Positions 35,338-44,977 of a DNA stretch of 64,000 bases are shown here, piece by piece (the stretch's first letter is position 1; every line of letters begins with the position of its first letter). Origin of the DNA: Ottelia alismoides (Eukaryota > Streptophyta > Magnoliopsida > Alismatales > Hydrocharitaceae); assembly GCA_037367405.1 (NCBI GenBank), contig JAZKJV010000603.1, positions 620,001 through 684,000 of the forward strand, given 5' to 3'. Made by a program: the position numbers and the translations under genes. The notes below the pieces were generated by a model that saw only the letters and a program-made list of their open reading frames with translations, did no database searches and was not told the origin of the DNA.

Positions 35338-36531
35338 GGGATTTTTACACCCATAACCCTGAGTAATTCCTCAATAACATTCATAACCCTGCATAATCGT
35401 GAATTACATGTGAAACCCCGGATAGTTACTCCGTTTCGCACACATAACCCTCCGTTAGGTTAACATGTTAACTCAACCATATGAGTGGGTTTATCTAACC
35501 AAACTATGATCTAACGGCTAGGATTAGCCAAAATAAAAAATAGAAGGAAAAAAATAAATGGCGGTGGGCTGGTGGGGTTCGAGCAGGGCACAGGGGTTCG
35601 AGGAGGAGCGGCGACGGTGGAAGGGCCGTTGCAGGTCGGTGGGGGAGGGTTTGGAAGCTTGGTGAGGATTGAGTGGGGCTTTGAGCTTCGGACAGTGGAG
35701 GAGAGGTCGTTGGCCAGCTTCGAGCAGGAGGAGAAGCTCTGCAGGGTGGGGAGCGACGAAGGGTCGACGCGGGAGGGGGAGTTCTTCGACGGGGGCTTGG
35801 AGCAGGGAGGGGAAGGCTCGGCGGCGGGGCTGCTTTCGACAGGGGGGCTTCTAGCATGCGGCGAGGGCTAGCCATCGGGCGGGGTGTTCGAGAGAGGGTA
35901 CGAGCGGCGGTGGCAGGGGGCTTCGTGACAGAGGACGAGCGGGATGGGGTTCGAGAGGGGACGAGCGGGGTGGTTCTGGGAGGGCTTTGGGATCGGGGAC
36001 GAGCTGGCGGGGGGGTTTTCCGAGACAGAGGACGAGCGGCGGGGGCTTCGAGACCGGGGCTGGAGGGAGGGGGGGTCCGAGACAGGGGGCTTTGGGATCG
36101 GGGACGACCTAGCGGGGGTGGCTTCGAGACCGAGGACGGGAGGGGAGGCAGGGGAGGATCGGCGGCGGCGAGAGGGAGAGAGGAGCTGCTCGGGTGGGGG
36201 GTGGGGGGGGGGGGGGGGGGGAATCGGCGCCGCGGGCTGCTTCGAGCACGGGAGGGGGTGGGGGCATCGGTGTCGCGAGCTGCTTCGAGTATGGAGGAGA
36301 GATGCGGGCATGAAGAGATGGCATGCTCTGTAAATAAGGAGGGGTTTCAGGGGCAATTTTGTCTTTTCAAACGGAAATCGTCAAACATAACGAGTATCTC
36401 GAACAGAATGTAACACGGGGTTATGACATGTAAGAGTTAAGCATTACTCGGGGTTTCACATGTAATTCGCGATTATGCAGGGTTATGTATGTTATTGAGG
36501 AATTACTCAGGATTATCGGTGTAAAAATCCC
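35338..36531. mobile_element. Mutator-like element with 9-bp TSD and G-rich core
   Basis: This 1194-bp element is flanked by perfect TTTGTCTTT repeats (35329-35337 and 36532-36540). The terminal inverted repeats are about 85 bp, starting GGGATTTTTACACC on both strands, with about five mismatches. The core (35560-36310) is very G-rich on the plus strand, with irregular repeats around GACGAGCGGG and CTTCGAGACCG and a run of 19 Gs (36203-36221). Open frames there are low-complexity. No transposase is present, so it is non-autonomous. The core could be captured gene DNA or an expanded minisatellite. Confidence 0.9.
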
Positions 36532-36835
36532 TTTGTCTTTTAGGAGGCATGCTATGTTATAAAAGGGAGGAACAGCAAGGTGATACAGCAGCATTTTTTC
36601 TAGGAACAGCAGCAATTGAGATATAAAAAAACTAAGGATCTACCCCTCTCTCCTTCCTGGGCCCTCTCTCTTCTCCTCCTCCTTCCAGCTCTTCCTCTTA
36701 CCTTCTCCCAGCGCTCTCCCTCTCCCGCAGCAGTAACACCGCCATTGCTTCCCTTCTTCCACGGTAGAAACTCCACAATCATCCTTCTCCCCCAACAACT
36801 GACCCCATTTTTTCTCCGCCAAGAGCACTCCAACC

Positions 36836-36992
36836 CAAAAGATCAGGGTTCAAATCCCCCACTTGCAGGAGTTGCGTTAGGTAGTTGACATCCAACGTAA
36901 AAAATAGTCGAATCTTTCAACATGGATTTGAGCAAGAATCCATGTAACCAACCCTACTCATAGCGGGAGAAGGCTTAGAACTTTTTCTAACA
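36836..36992 (+). repeat. tRNA-derived SINE-like element, 5'-truncated
   Basis: The 157-bp insertion has a pol III B-box (GGTTCAAATCC at about 36847) near its start but no A-box. It is flanked by GCACTCCAACC (36825-36835) and GCATTCCAACC (36993-37003), a TSD with one mismatch. The body matches the fragment at 14597-14690. Confidence 0.8.
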
Positions 36993-37227
36993 GCATTCCA
37001 ACCACACCACTCCTGCTAGCAGCCCTCCATTTTGTTGTCTGTCACCTTCCTTCACCGGCCACCTTTTACACCACCAACACCCAACCTTGAACCAATGACG
37101 GCCACCACAGGGCACAGTCACTGTCACACTCTCGTCTAGTGCCATGTCCCCCCTTCTTCCTGCAGTCATTTTCTACAGGCTTTGTAATTTTCTGCCTATT
37201 TTATGTTATTATTAGAGTGGGTTCAAA

Positions 37228-37285
37228 AAAATTTTTTTGACGCTCAGAAAAGGGGGATACACTCAATGATGTTCGCCCCAATGTA
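37228..37285 (-). repeat. 58-bp LINE 3' tail with perfect TSD
   Basis: The minus-strand LINE end has an A-rich tail then TGAGTG, as in the LINE at 28.5 kb. It is flanked by identical 11-bp repeats GTGGGTTCAAA (37217-37227 and 37286-37296). This is an extreme 5' truncation by target-primed reverse transcription. Confidence 0.88.
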
Positions 37286-37395
37286 GTGGGTTCAAAGTTC
37301 TGAACAGGAAGCCTGCTACTTATTTTTTTAAGGACTGAATTCCATTAACTATTATTATCTTAGTACGCATTTTTTTATCATGTCATATATCTGCA

Positions 37396-37686
37396 ACAGT
37401 CGTACCTTTAAATCCCCGTGAATTCCCTCATCTGCCTCGTTTTCTGGCTGCATGATGTTCCCAGTTCATAGTCAGCTACCATTAATTTTATTGGCAAGAA
37501 CTCGATTGCTTTATCTGCTGGCCATGTTGAAACTCTTTGGATTTTTACTAGAACGTAGTTCCTGCAGAGCAAGTTATTAGTTCTAAATTCCTAATTATTT
37601 GTTTATTGGTGCTCTGTGCTGGTCAAGTCTTTGGGATTTCCAGTTTGGTTTGTTCTCCTCATTGGGAGCTATAGCAACTAAGTCCT
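37396..37686. other. Unassigned sequence after gypsy LTR 2
   Basis: No coding, repeat or motif is recognised. It could be the remaining 3' part of the gypsy LTR or older intron sequence. Confidence 0.3.
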
Positions 37687-37695
37687 ACCACAATC

Positions 37696-38096
37696 GAGTT
37701 TTTTCCTAGTCAGGGCATCTGACCACAGTATTTCCCTGTCAGGGCATGGATCGGCGAATGGTTCGCCGATCGGCAAACCGTTTGCCGATCGAAGCTTATT
37801 CCGAAAAACTTTTGAATTTTATATTATTAAAAAAAATATATAAAAATATTTGGAATGAGAATCGGCAAACCATTTGCCGATTCTCAATTCCAAATGTTTT
37901 TATATATTATTTTTAATAATATAAAATTCACAAAGTTTTCCGGAATAATATTATATACTATTTTTACGCACAATCGGCAAACGGTTCGTCGATCGGCGAA
38001 CCGTTTGCCGATTGATGCCCTGACAGGGAAATACTGAGGTCAGATGCCCTGACAGGGCATTTGGGTATTGGGGATGCCCTGTCCGGGAAAAAACTC
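37696..38096. mobile_element. Foldback MITE of Mutator type (9-bp TSD)
   Basis: This 401-bp element is flanked by perfect ACCACAATC repeats (37687-37695 and 38097-38105). The ends are inverted: GAGTTTTTTCCTAGTCAGGG against GAGTTTTTTCCCGGACAGGG. Almost the whole element folds on itself about a centre near 37870, with arms carrying CGGCAAACC/GGTTTGCCG words and an AT-rich section. It has no coding. Confidence 0.92.
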
Positions 38097-38140
38097 ACCA
38101 CAATCTGGTTATTAATTCTATTTGACAATTATGAGGTTCT

Positions 38141-38223
38141 AGAAATTATCAGTCATTGTGTCAAAGATCAACTATGGATCATTCCATCTTTGCCAAGAAA
38201 TATAAAAGGGAACTATAGCTATG
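38141..38223 (+). pseudogene. Copia Q-family RT fragment left of S4
   Basis: The 83-bp segment reads HSIFAKK-like after a frameshift and matches bases 6150-6231. Removing copia S4 joins it to 41220 with a single copy of CTATG, giving the frame AMLVYVD. Confidence 0.7.
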
Positions 38224-38353
38224 TGTTGAGATATTAGTTATCTTTTATCATGTTTATGTATTCTCTTTTCTTTCTTTCTATTTTTACGTAATTTTTCAAT
38301 ATAAGAAAATCCTAGGGCATCATGAATAAGCAACTTATTATTTACTCGCCACA
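38224..38353 (+). repeat. 5' LTR of copia S4
   Basis: The 130-bp LTR runs TGTTGAGATATTAGTTATC...ACTCGCCACA. It pairs with 41085-41219. Confidence 0.9.
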
Positions 38354-38842
38354 TGGAATCAGAGCTATGGCCCTGCATCAAAAGTTCTCGTACCCCAAGC
38401 CCTAACCCTACCCGTCGCCCCTCTCCTTGCACGTAGTGTGCCGCCACTGGCCCACTGCTGCCAGCGGTCCCTGGGTGTTGTCGCCACCTCCATCAGCCTT
38501 TACACGCTCTCCGCGTTGCCGCTGGGCTCTTCCAGCTCCTTGCACTGCCCCCCACTAGGCCCTCCGCCAGCTCCCTCTATGGCCCACAATTGGCCCTCCG
38601 CCAGCCCCTACGATCCTCCTATATCTTTCCGGTGCTACTCGACATTCTGGAATGGTTTGATTTTGACCGGAAAAGGTTATTTCAGATTAATAAATCATCT
38701 TTCTGGCCCAAGCGCAGATCAAGGATTGACGAAGATAGTTGTATGAGTCTACACGTACAAGCAATCCTTTATATGATCATGTAGACTCGCTCGGATTGGT
38801 CTACCACCCCAGTCGAGTTCTGTTTCGACCTCATTTTCCATC

Positions 38843-40148
38843 ATGTCAGAGAATAAGTGTAATGTCTTCTCTTCGTCCAGTGCCTTCAAGGGCCATGCTC
38901 CTATCATGACGATGGACGGGACCCAATATGAGTTGTGATCCATACAATTCTTGACCCTCATGCAGTGCATTAACAAGGAGCAAATTCTGACATAGCCAGA
39001 GCTGACGGATAAGACTGTGGGGAATGCTTCGTGGAACCAAGATGGTGTGTATACGCGTGTTTGGCTCTCCGGTACTCTTACCACGGAGAGCATCAATGAT
39101 ATTGTGAACCACCCAATCGCGAAGGCGATGTGGGATATCATGGAAGCCGCGTATGCCCAAGCGAAGAATGAGGCCAAGATTATTCAGCTATAGTTTGATA
39201 TCTACATAACCAAGTAGAATGATTGTCCCCTGCATACACTCTACTCCTTACTTTGTGGTATGTTCGAGAAGCTTCACAGTTTCATGCATGTGACCACATC
39301 AGGAACTCCACGATGGTTGGAGTTTTATTGGTTGCTCTTTTTTCTAAGTAATACAACTTCTTACATGTGCAGCCATACCTCCCATGGAGGAGGCATACAA
39401 TCGCCTCAACAGGCTACTTCTCCCACCACCTACCACCACACAGACCTCCTCAACGATGGCTACATCTCACGGCAAGCGAGGTTCTACTCTGTTTAGAGGG
39501 CATGATCCCCATAGTGGAGGAGGCGGACGTCAGCGTGGACCTTGCACCTATTCCTGTCGCCCAAGGTCATTCTGAGGATACATACGATCAGAAGTATGGA
39601 TATGCCACATTTGCTCGTGTAGTCAATGAGCCTCTTGATAGTTCGGTCCCTCATACAGATTCGCATCTTGATGATATTATCTCCCATCTGAGAGAGATAA
39701 TGACTCATGCTGTCGGCACTACTATAGGTCCCCCAGATGTTACAACCATTGCTAGAGCCTCTTCGAACTCCTCGAGTATAGCCTATGTTTTTACCGGTTG
39801 TAGCAAGGCAGATATGACAGAGTGGATCATGGACTTTGATGCTTCCCACCACCTATGTAGAGACAAAGCATAGTTCAGATCATATAGATCAATATGCCTA
39901 GTAGATGGGTTGTCATTGCGAATGGGGTTCATTTACTCATTGCAGAACATGGGGAGGTTCATTTGACGTCAACCATGCGCCTGTAGAATGTGTTATATGC
40001 ACCTGATTTTCAAATGAATTTACTTTCTATTAGTCAGATTACTAAGGATATGCATTGCCGTGTCATTTTTGACCCATCTTCTTACGTGTCTTAGGACATA
40101 CTCACAGGCAGGGTGATTGGACGTGGCTGTGAGCAGCATGGGCTCTAC
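38843..40148 (+). pseudogene. Copia S4 gag-protease pseudogene
   Basis: It starts MSENKCNVF at 38843, with TMDGTQYEL, VWLSGTLTTE, AKAMWDIM, a broken zinc knuckle near 39540, EWIMDFDASHHLCRD (39820-39864) and NLLSISQITKDMH. Several stops interrupt it. The segment 39367-39873 is open by chance or by partial preservation. Confidence 0.8.
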
Positions 40149-41084
40149 AGGGGATAATGTGTAGGGCATCCAAGCAACTAAAGATTTCCTTACTCAACAG
40201 TTTGTAACCAAGGACCTTGGCAGTCTACATTACCTCCTTGGACTGGAGTTCGTCAAGAACCAGCGAGGTCTTGTGATGACCCAGAGGAGGTATCTTACAT
40301 ATCTTCTCTCTAAGATGGGCATGGCAGATTACAGGCATGCCACTCCCATGGACCCAAGCATGAAGTTATATGATGATGACATTGGGGAGGTAGACAAGAG
40401 GGAGTACAAGGAACTCGTTGGGATGCTCCTATATGTGACCATCACCATGTCAGATATATCCTTTACAATAAGCGGAGTGAGCCAAATCATGGAGTAGCCT
40501 AGACATGCACATATGAATGCAGTCCATATGATTATGAGGTATCAGAAGACCTCACCTGCACCGATCTTTTATTTAGTGGAGGCACATCCCTTACTGTTAC
40601 AACTTACGCAGATGCAGATTATGCGGGGTGTCTTAAGGACAGGAAGTCTACATCTAGCCTTGCAAAGTTCGTAGGAGTTACTTGGTGTCCTAAAAGAGCA
40701 AGAAGCATAATGTGGTCACTAGATATAGTGCAGAATCAGAGTATAGAGCCATGAGACAGGGGAGTAAAGAGATGGTGTGAGTCAGATCCGTTCTTTCCCA
40801 ACCTAGCTATTGAGGTGTCTCTTCCCATACACCGTCAATGCGACAACCAAGTTGCTCTTTTCATAGCCAACAATCCAACCTTCTATGAGAGGATCAAGCA
40901 TATCAAGGTAGAATGTCACTACACTCGAGACATGATTTTCAGAAGGGTTTTTTCTTCAGATCTCATGTCAGCTCAGGAGAACATACAGCATACGTGTTCA
41001 CCAAGGCCCTAGCCAGAGGGTCATTCCAAATATGATGTTCTAAGCTGAGCATGATTGATATCTACACTCCACCTTGAGAGGAAG

Positions 41085-41219
41085 TGTTAAGAAATTAGTT
41101 ATCTTTTATCATTTTTATGTATTCCCTATTCTTTCTGTCTACTTTATGTGATTTGTTCTACTCTATATAAGAAAACTATAGGGCCTCATGGATAAGCAAC
41201 TCATTATTTTCTCTCCACA
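41085..41219 (+). repeat. 3' LTR of copia S4
   Basis: The 135-bp LTR runs TGTTAAGAAATTAGTTATC...CTCTCCACA. It includes the TATA-like CTCTATATAAG. Confidence 0.9.
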
Positions 41220-42147
41220 CTATGCTAGTGTATGTCGATATTATTCTCATTGGTGACGACATACAAGTAATATCAGAGATCAAGGAGTACCTTGCCAAGC
41301 ATTTGGTTACGATGGACTTATGCGAGCTTCGCTAGCATTAAAGTGGCCAAAAACACTCGTTGTCTAATTCTTTTACAAAGAATGTATGTTACAGATCTAA
41401 TACAAGAGACAGGAATATTAGGTAGCAAACCTACATCTATTCCAATGGACCCTAATGCACCTCTTTATGAAGACTCGTCTGAATATATCGATGCAAGACA
41501 ATATAGGAGTCTTGGTGGGAATCTAATATATATTACAATTACTCGTCCTCATATTTACTTTGCAGTAAACGAAGTGAGCCAGTTTATGGCTAAAACTCGC
41601 CAAGTGCACTGGGATGTCGTGATGATGATCTTGAGATACTTGAAGTCTACGCCAAGGAAAGGACTCCTCTTCATATGTCACAAGTCTCTAGATATTCTGG
41701 CTTACTCAGATGCTGACTATGTCATATATTCAAATGATAGGAAATCCACCACTGATTTCTACACATGCATTGATGGGATTATAGTTACCTAGAGAAGTAA
41801 GAAGCAAGTTGTTGTAGCTCACTCTAGTGATGAATCTGAATATAGAGCAATGGTCATGCCACTATTGAGCTAATCTGGATTAGGTTTGTATTGAATGGTC
41901 TTCACTTACCAAGCCCCATGATTATGAGATGCAATAACTTAGTCACTGTGTTTATTGCAAATAACCAACTTTTCATGAAGATACCAAGCATGTAGAAGTG
42001 GTGTCACTACACTTGGAATATGATCCAAAGTGCGCATATTAAAATTGAGCCAGCTGTTGATTTGTTTAAAAAGGCATTTAAGTCAGTCTTCATTTAACAA
42101 ATGCACTTCCAAGCTGAGCATGATGAACATCTATCCACCATCTTGAG
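41220..42147 (+). pseudogene. Copia Q-family RT end and RNase H
   Basis: It continues from 38223 across copia S4 with AMLVYVDIILIGDD, where one Asp of YVDD is missing. Then KEYLAKHLVTMDL, RMYVTDLIQETGILGSKP, MDPNAPLYED, YITITRPHIYFAVNEVSQF (41540-41590), DILAYSDADY and SKKQVVVAHSSDESEYRAM follow. It is frameshifted and dead. The 500-nt open frame 41292-41792 is the largest intact part. Confidence 0.85.
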
Positions 42148-42300
42148 GGAGATTATTAACATTTGTAATAGTCTTATTTTTCTAGGTTTTATATCCTTGA
42201 AGACATACTTGTATTTCTCCCTTCCACTTATATATGGAAGGGACTCCCCACTCAATGATAATTCAATTCACATTATTCACTTTCATATTTTTCAAGTTCG
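42148..42300 (+). repeat. Probable 3' LTR of copia Q (approximate)
   Basis: The stretch follows a polypurine-like CATCTTGAGGGAGA (about 42139) and contains a TATA-like CTTATATATGG, as expected for a short copia LTR. The ends are not certain because no partner LTR is in the window. Confidence 0.45.
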
Positions 42301-42859
42301 CTTTTAAAAAATCGCAAAAAAATATAAATGACTATCAAAAGAAGTCAACCTACTAGGCCGGCTAATGCATATTCAGTCAACTAGCCCATCGACCTGTCTA
42401 ATCAAACTGACTAGTCAACAGATTTTTGCAAGCTTGGTGGTAAGCAGGCTCAAGTTCCCGCTAGAGATGGTGTGGATGACCAAGTCTTTCCATATATCCG
42501 GAACACACATGCTCATGGTGATAGAAATCAGTTTTAGTTCGAAAACTTGGAGATCATCGCTAGCTCAGCAGATCATTGAAGATTGTTCTTTTGACATGAT
42601 GCACTTCTTTTTTTGTCTTTGACTTCATCTTAAACAGGTGCTGCAATGACAATATTGTCTTTGTAAATGAATGTATCTTCCTCAATCAAGGACTCTATCC
42701 ATTATTATACCTTCAAGCATGATTGGAGACAATTCTTCACTTTATTTTGCTATGTATACGAACTATGGCCTATGCGACTTAATACAAACTTCGCCCATCA
42801 AAATATAATAGGATCGTTGAATCATGTCTATTTTTAAAATTGCACGCTCTGAAACCACT
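42301..42859. other. Unassigned AT-rich intron sequence
   Basis: No domain is recognised. Its right end carries, on the minus strand, TGGTTTCAGAGC next to the LTR at 42860, so part of it may be internal sequence of a mostly deleted copia. Confidence 0.35.
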
Positions 42860-43273
42860 TGATGCAATGAAAGAATTAAAGATGGTGAGAAAAGAGAAGA
42901 TCTACGCGATTAGCTTCGCGAGACAAGAGGAACGTAGATGAGGGGTAGCCTCTCTTAGAAAATAGAGAGGACTTAATCATGGAGGCAAAACTCCAAAATC
43001 AATATCTCATAATCTGATAATCTGACCTACAGTGACGCCATAGCCCCTTTATACAGAGAGATGATGGAATTACAATTATGGAAAAAGGGAAAAAATGGAA
43101 TCTATAAAACCCAAATTGACTCCTTAAATTACGTTTACTTAACTAATGAAATGAGAAACCCTACGCTTCGTAAATTGGTCAAATATTATGCTGACCAAAA
43201 TAAAATATCAACTACTGAATCAAACCGGCCCAAAACCCTAATTTATTGAAGTCCCTAATATGTGATTGCATCA
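42860..43273 (-). repeat. Lone copia LTR
   Basis: This 414-bp LTR with inverted ends (TGATGCAAT...ATTGCATCA) is followed on the minus strand by a tRNA-Met-type primer site TGGTTTCAGAGC. TATA-like sequence on the minus strand lies near 43045 (CTGTATAAAGG). No partner LTR or pol is nearby. The ends resemble those of element C, so it may be related. Confidence 0.75.
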
Positions 43274-43744
43274 CAAACAATCATCAATGTTGCTCTCCGC
43301 CTCCATCATCTTCGCTCTCCTCCACGCTCCACCATCAGCATCGCTATCCTCCTTCACCATCACTTCCCTCACTAGTAGTCACCAGCATTGCCTCGCACTT
43401 GCGCCATCATTGCCAAGGCCATGAAGGGGGCGCCACTTGCAACGACAAGATCCAGTACCATGTTCCAAGTAATGTGCATGTAGCATTTTTCCTCTACACC
43501 ATATCCATGATATCATACCATGTTCATCTTATCCACTTATTTAGTTGTATCTTCTATTATTATTGTGTGTTTGCTCCATTTACATTGATTGAATCACTTA
43601 TCAATCTATAAGCGTAGCTTTTTAAGTAGAGGTCTATGATTAGAGTGGTTCAATCGTTTGATCATATTTTATTGGTTAATTTGGGTTATTTGCAATATGA
43701 GTATGATCTAAGAACACGAAGCATTGTTTTTTTGTAATTATGAC
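43274..43744. other. Intron sequence, no gene recognised
   Basis: A C/T-rich start (43290-43400) is followed by AT-rich sequence. Nothing is supportable beyond that. Confidence 0.3.
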
Positions 43745-44275
43745 TACATTGCTAGGCACGGATGGACTATCCCATATGGTTGAGGATTTTTATGAAGTGA
43801 AACCAAAACCTAAAGTTAGATGGGAGGTCCCTGTGTGGGTTGATGTTTTTGTTTGGTTGCCGAGAAGGCATTGTCTGATGACTAGTGAGCCAAGAGCTAG
43901 TTTTTTTCCCTAGATCTGGCAGCACTTGTTAGCAATGTTTGGCAGCAGAGGATGATGTTGAGCATCTTTTCTTTGATCGTTTTGTTGCAAGGGAGGTGTG
44001 GGAAGCTTTGCTTGTTGAGTTGGTGCCAACCTCTGACTGGGTAGATTTTTGGGTTTCTCTAAACAAATTTGGGACACGGGAGCAGTCCCACCAAGATTTG
44101 GGCGATGCTACTTTATGGTATATATGGCTTGTACCTATATTCTGGGAAAAAAGAATGTACATGGAGAATATTATAGAGCATGCAAAAAGCCTACAAACTT
44201 TTAATCTTTGTAACTATTTTTTTTATAATTGGAATATATATTCTTGGGAAATAATCAACAAAAATCAATAATGTG
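43745..44275 (+). pseudogene. LINE zf-RVT fragment
   Basis: The open segment 43939-44271 has AAEDDVEHLFFDRFVAREVWEAL (zinc-cluster region, one Cys lost), DATLWYIWL and KRMYMENIIEHAK, matching the C-terminal pattern of plant L1 ORF2. The upstream part is shifted and degraded. It ends in an A-rich stretch (AACAAAAATCAATAA). Confidence 0.75.
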
Positions 44276-44896
44276 AATACATAGAAATTTACATGTGGAC
44301 GTCTCCTTGACTTCACACCTTCTTTTTCCTCCAAAAAACCAAAGTAAAGAGCAGCGAATAAGAGTTACAACTAGAGTAGCTGCGGTGAAAGATTGCAAGA
44401 TTATGTCATCCTTCTGTGAGCCTACACGAACTATAACTCTAGAACATTTGTGTGAAATCAGCAATCGTCTCTCCACATCTATGTCAAGCTTCTCTTATAA
44501 TTTTTTGTCCATTCAAAAGCATGTTATTCTTCCAACGTTTTCTACTCGAGCCAGACCTCTTGTTTACAACCAATATACCAAATTTCCATGAAATAGCTTA
44601 ACAGTAACGCCATAAAAATGATCTTAATATGCGGTCAAAAAGAACGAGGCCAATAGAAAATGACTAATGGGTTTCACACATATCTCACAGATCCGAAACA
44701 GAGGAAACAAGACAGTCATCAGCGAACACACGCTCATGACATTTAAACATCAACGCAGGAACAGGAGATCTACACGCCAAAAAAGCGATGTTACGGATCA
44801 CGACTTGCGCTTCTAAAGTTTATCAATTCAGGAAAATTGTAATAGATCCGAAGAACCCATCTCGAGAAGATCCCGATTAACGAGACAAAAACCAAC
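44276..44896. other. Native start of intron 1
   Basis: No TE signature is seen. On the minus strand it begins GTTGGTTTTTGTCTCG directly after exon 1. Confidence 0.5.
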
Positions 44897-44977
44897 CTGC
44901 GTGACCTCGGCAGAGGTTACCCATATGATGACCACAGTGGCAATGAGGAACAATCCGGCCTTGTACCTCCAACCCAT
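44897..44977 (-). CDS. EamA-like / SLC35F-type transporter, exon 1
   Basis: On the minus strand, ATG at 44977-44975 opens 27 codons ending CAG before donor GTTGGT. The peptide is MGWRYKAGLF, then LIATVVIIWVTSAEVTQ: a short basic N-terminus and the first transmembrane helix (about residues 7-22), a strongly conserved start of plant EamA-like proteins. The exon ends in phase 0 and matches exon 2, which begins DIFTAYKQ about 41 kb downstream. It is too short to appear as a long open frame. The start is chosen because it gives the conserved MGWRYKAG; two upstream ATGs are in other frames. Confidence 0.88.

Larger units (their letters stand above)
35101..37395 (+). repeat. Gypsy LTR copy 2 (3' LTR) with three nested insertions
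   Basis: It begins TGATGTGGTTCGGGCCC after the polypurine tract and ends at about TATCTGCA, by alignment with LTR copy 1. Insertions at 35338-36531 (Mutator-like), 36836-36992 (SINE) and 37228-37285 (LINE tail) each have their own TSD. Without them the LTR is about 0.86 kb. The LTR may continue past 37395, because copy 1 is cut by hAT at the same point and cannot settle the end. Confidence 0.75.
38224..41219 (+). mobile_element. Copia copy S4, internally deleted, TSD CTATG
   Basis: LTRs are 38224-38353 and 41085-41219, with perfect TSD CTATG (38219-38223 and 41220-41224). The primer site TGGAATCAGAGC follows the 5' LTR, and polypurine CCTTGAGAGGAAG precedes the 3' LTR. Gag, protease (MDFDASHHL, DSG changed to DFD) and pre-integrase (to RGCEQHGLYR, about 40148) join directly to the RT end (ATKDFLTQQFVTKDLG, 40170), so integrase and most of RT are deleted. 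RNase H follows to about 41010. Confidence 0.93.
3508..44896 (-). other. Intron 1 of the transporter gene, about 41.4 kb, filled with nested TEs
   Basis: The interval runs from donor GTTGGT (44896-44891, minus) to acceptor TTGCAG (3513-3508). Both sites are canonical and the flanking exons are in the same phase (0). Almost all of it is retrotransposons, LINEs, hAT and Mutator-type elements in both orientations. That the two exons belong to one transcript is inferred from the continuity of the protein (exon 1 ends SAEVTQ, exon 2 begins DIFTAYKQP). cDNA would prove it. Confidence 0.8.

Noticed and set aside
35856..36413. Gly/Arg-rich frame as a glycine-rich protein gene
   Set aside because: It reflects the G-rich core of the Mutator-like element. 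Several frames on both strands are open for the same reason, and there is no start context or conserved motif.
36847..36860. tRNA gene suggested by GGTTCAAATCC
   Set aside because: Only the B-box is present. There is no A-box or cloverleaf, and TSDs mark a SINE insertion.
43246..43611. 121-codon frame after the lone LTR as a gene
   Set aside because: Low-complexity start (Ser/His/Pro), no homology, and position inside intron 1; probably chance.
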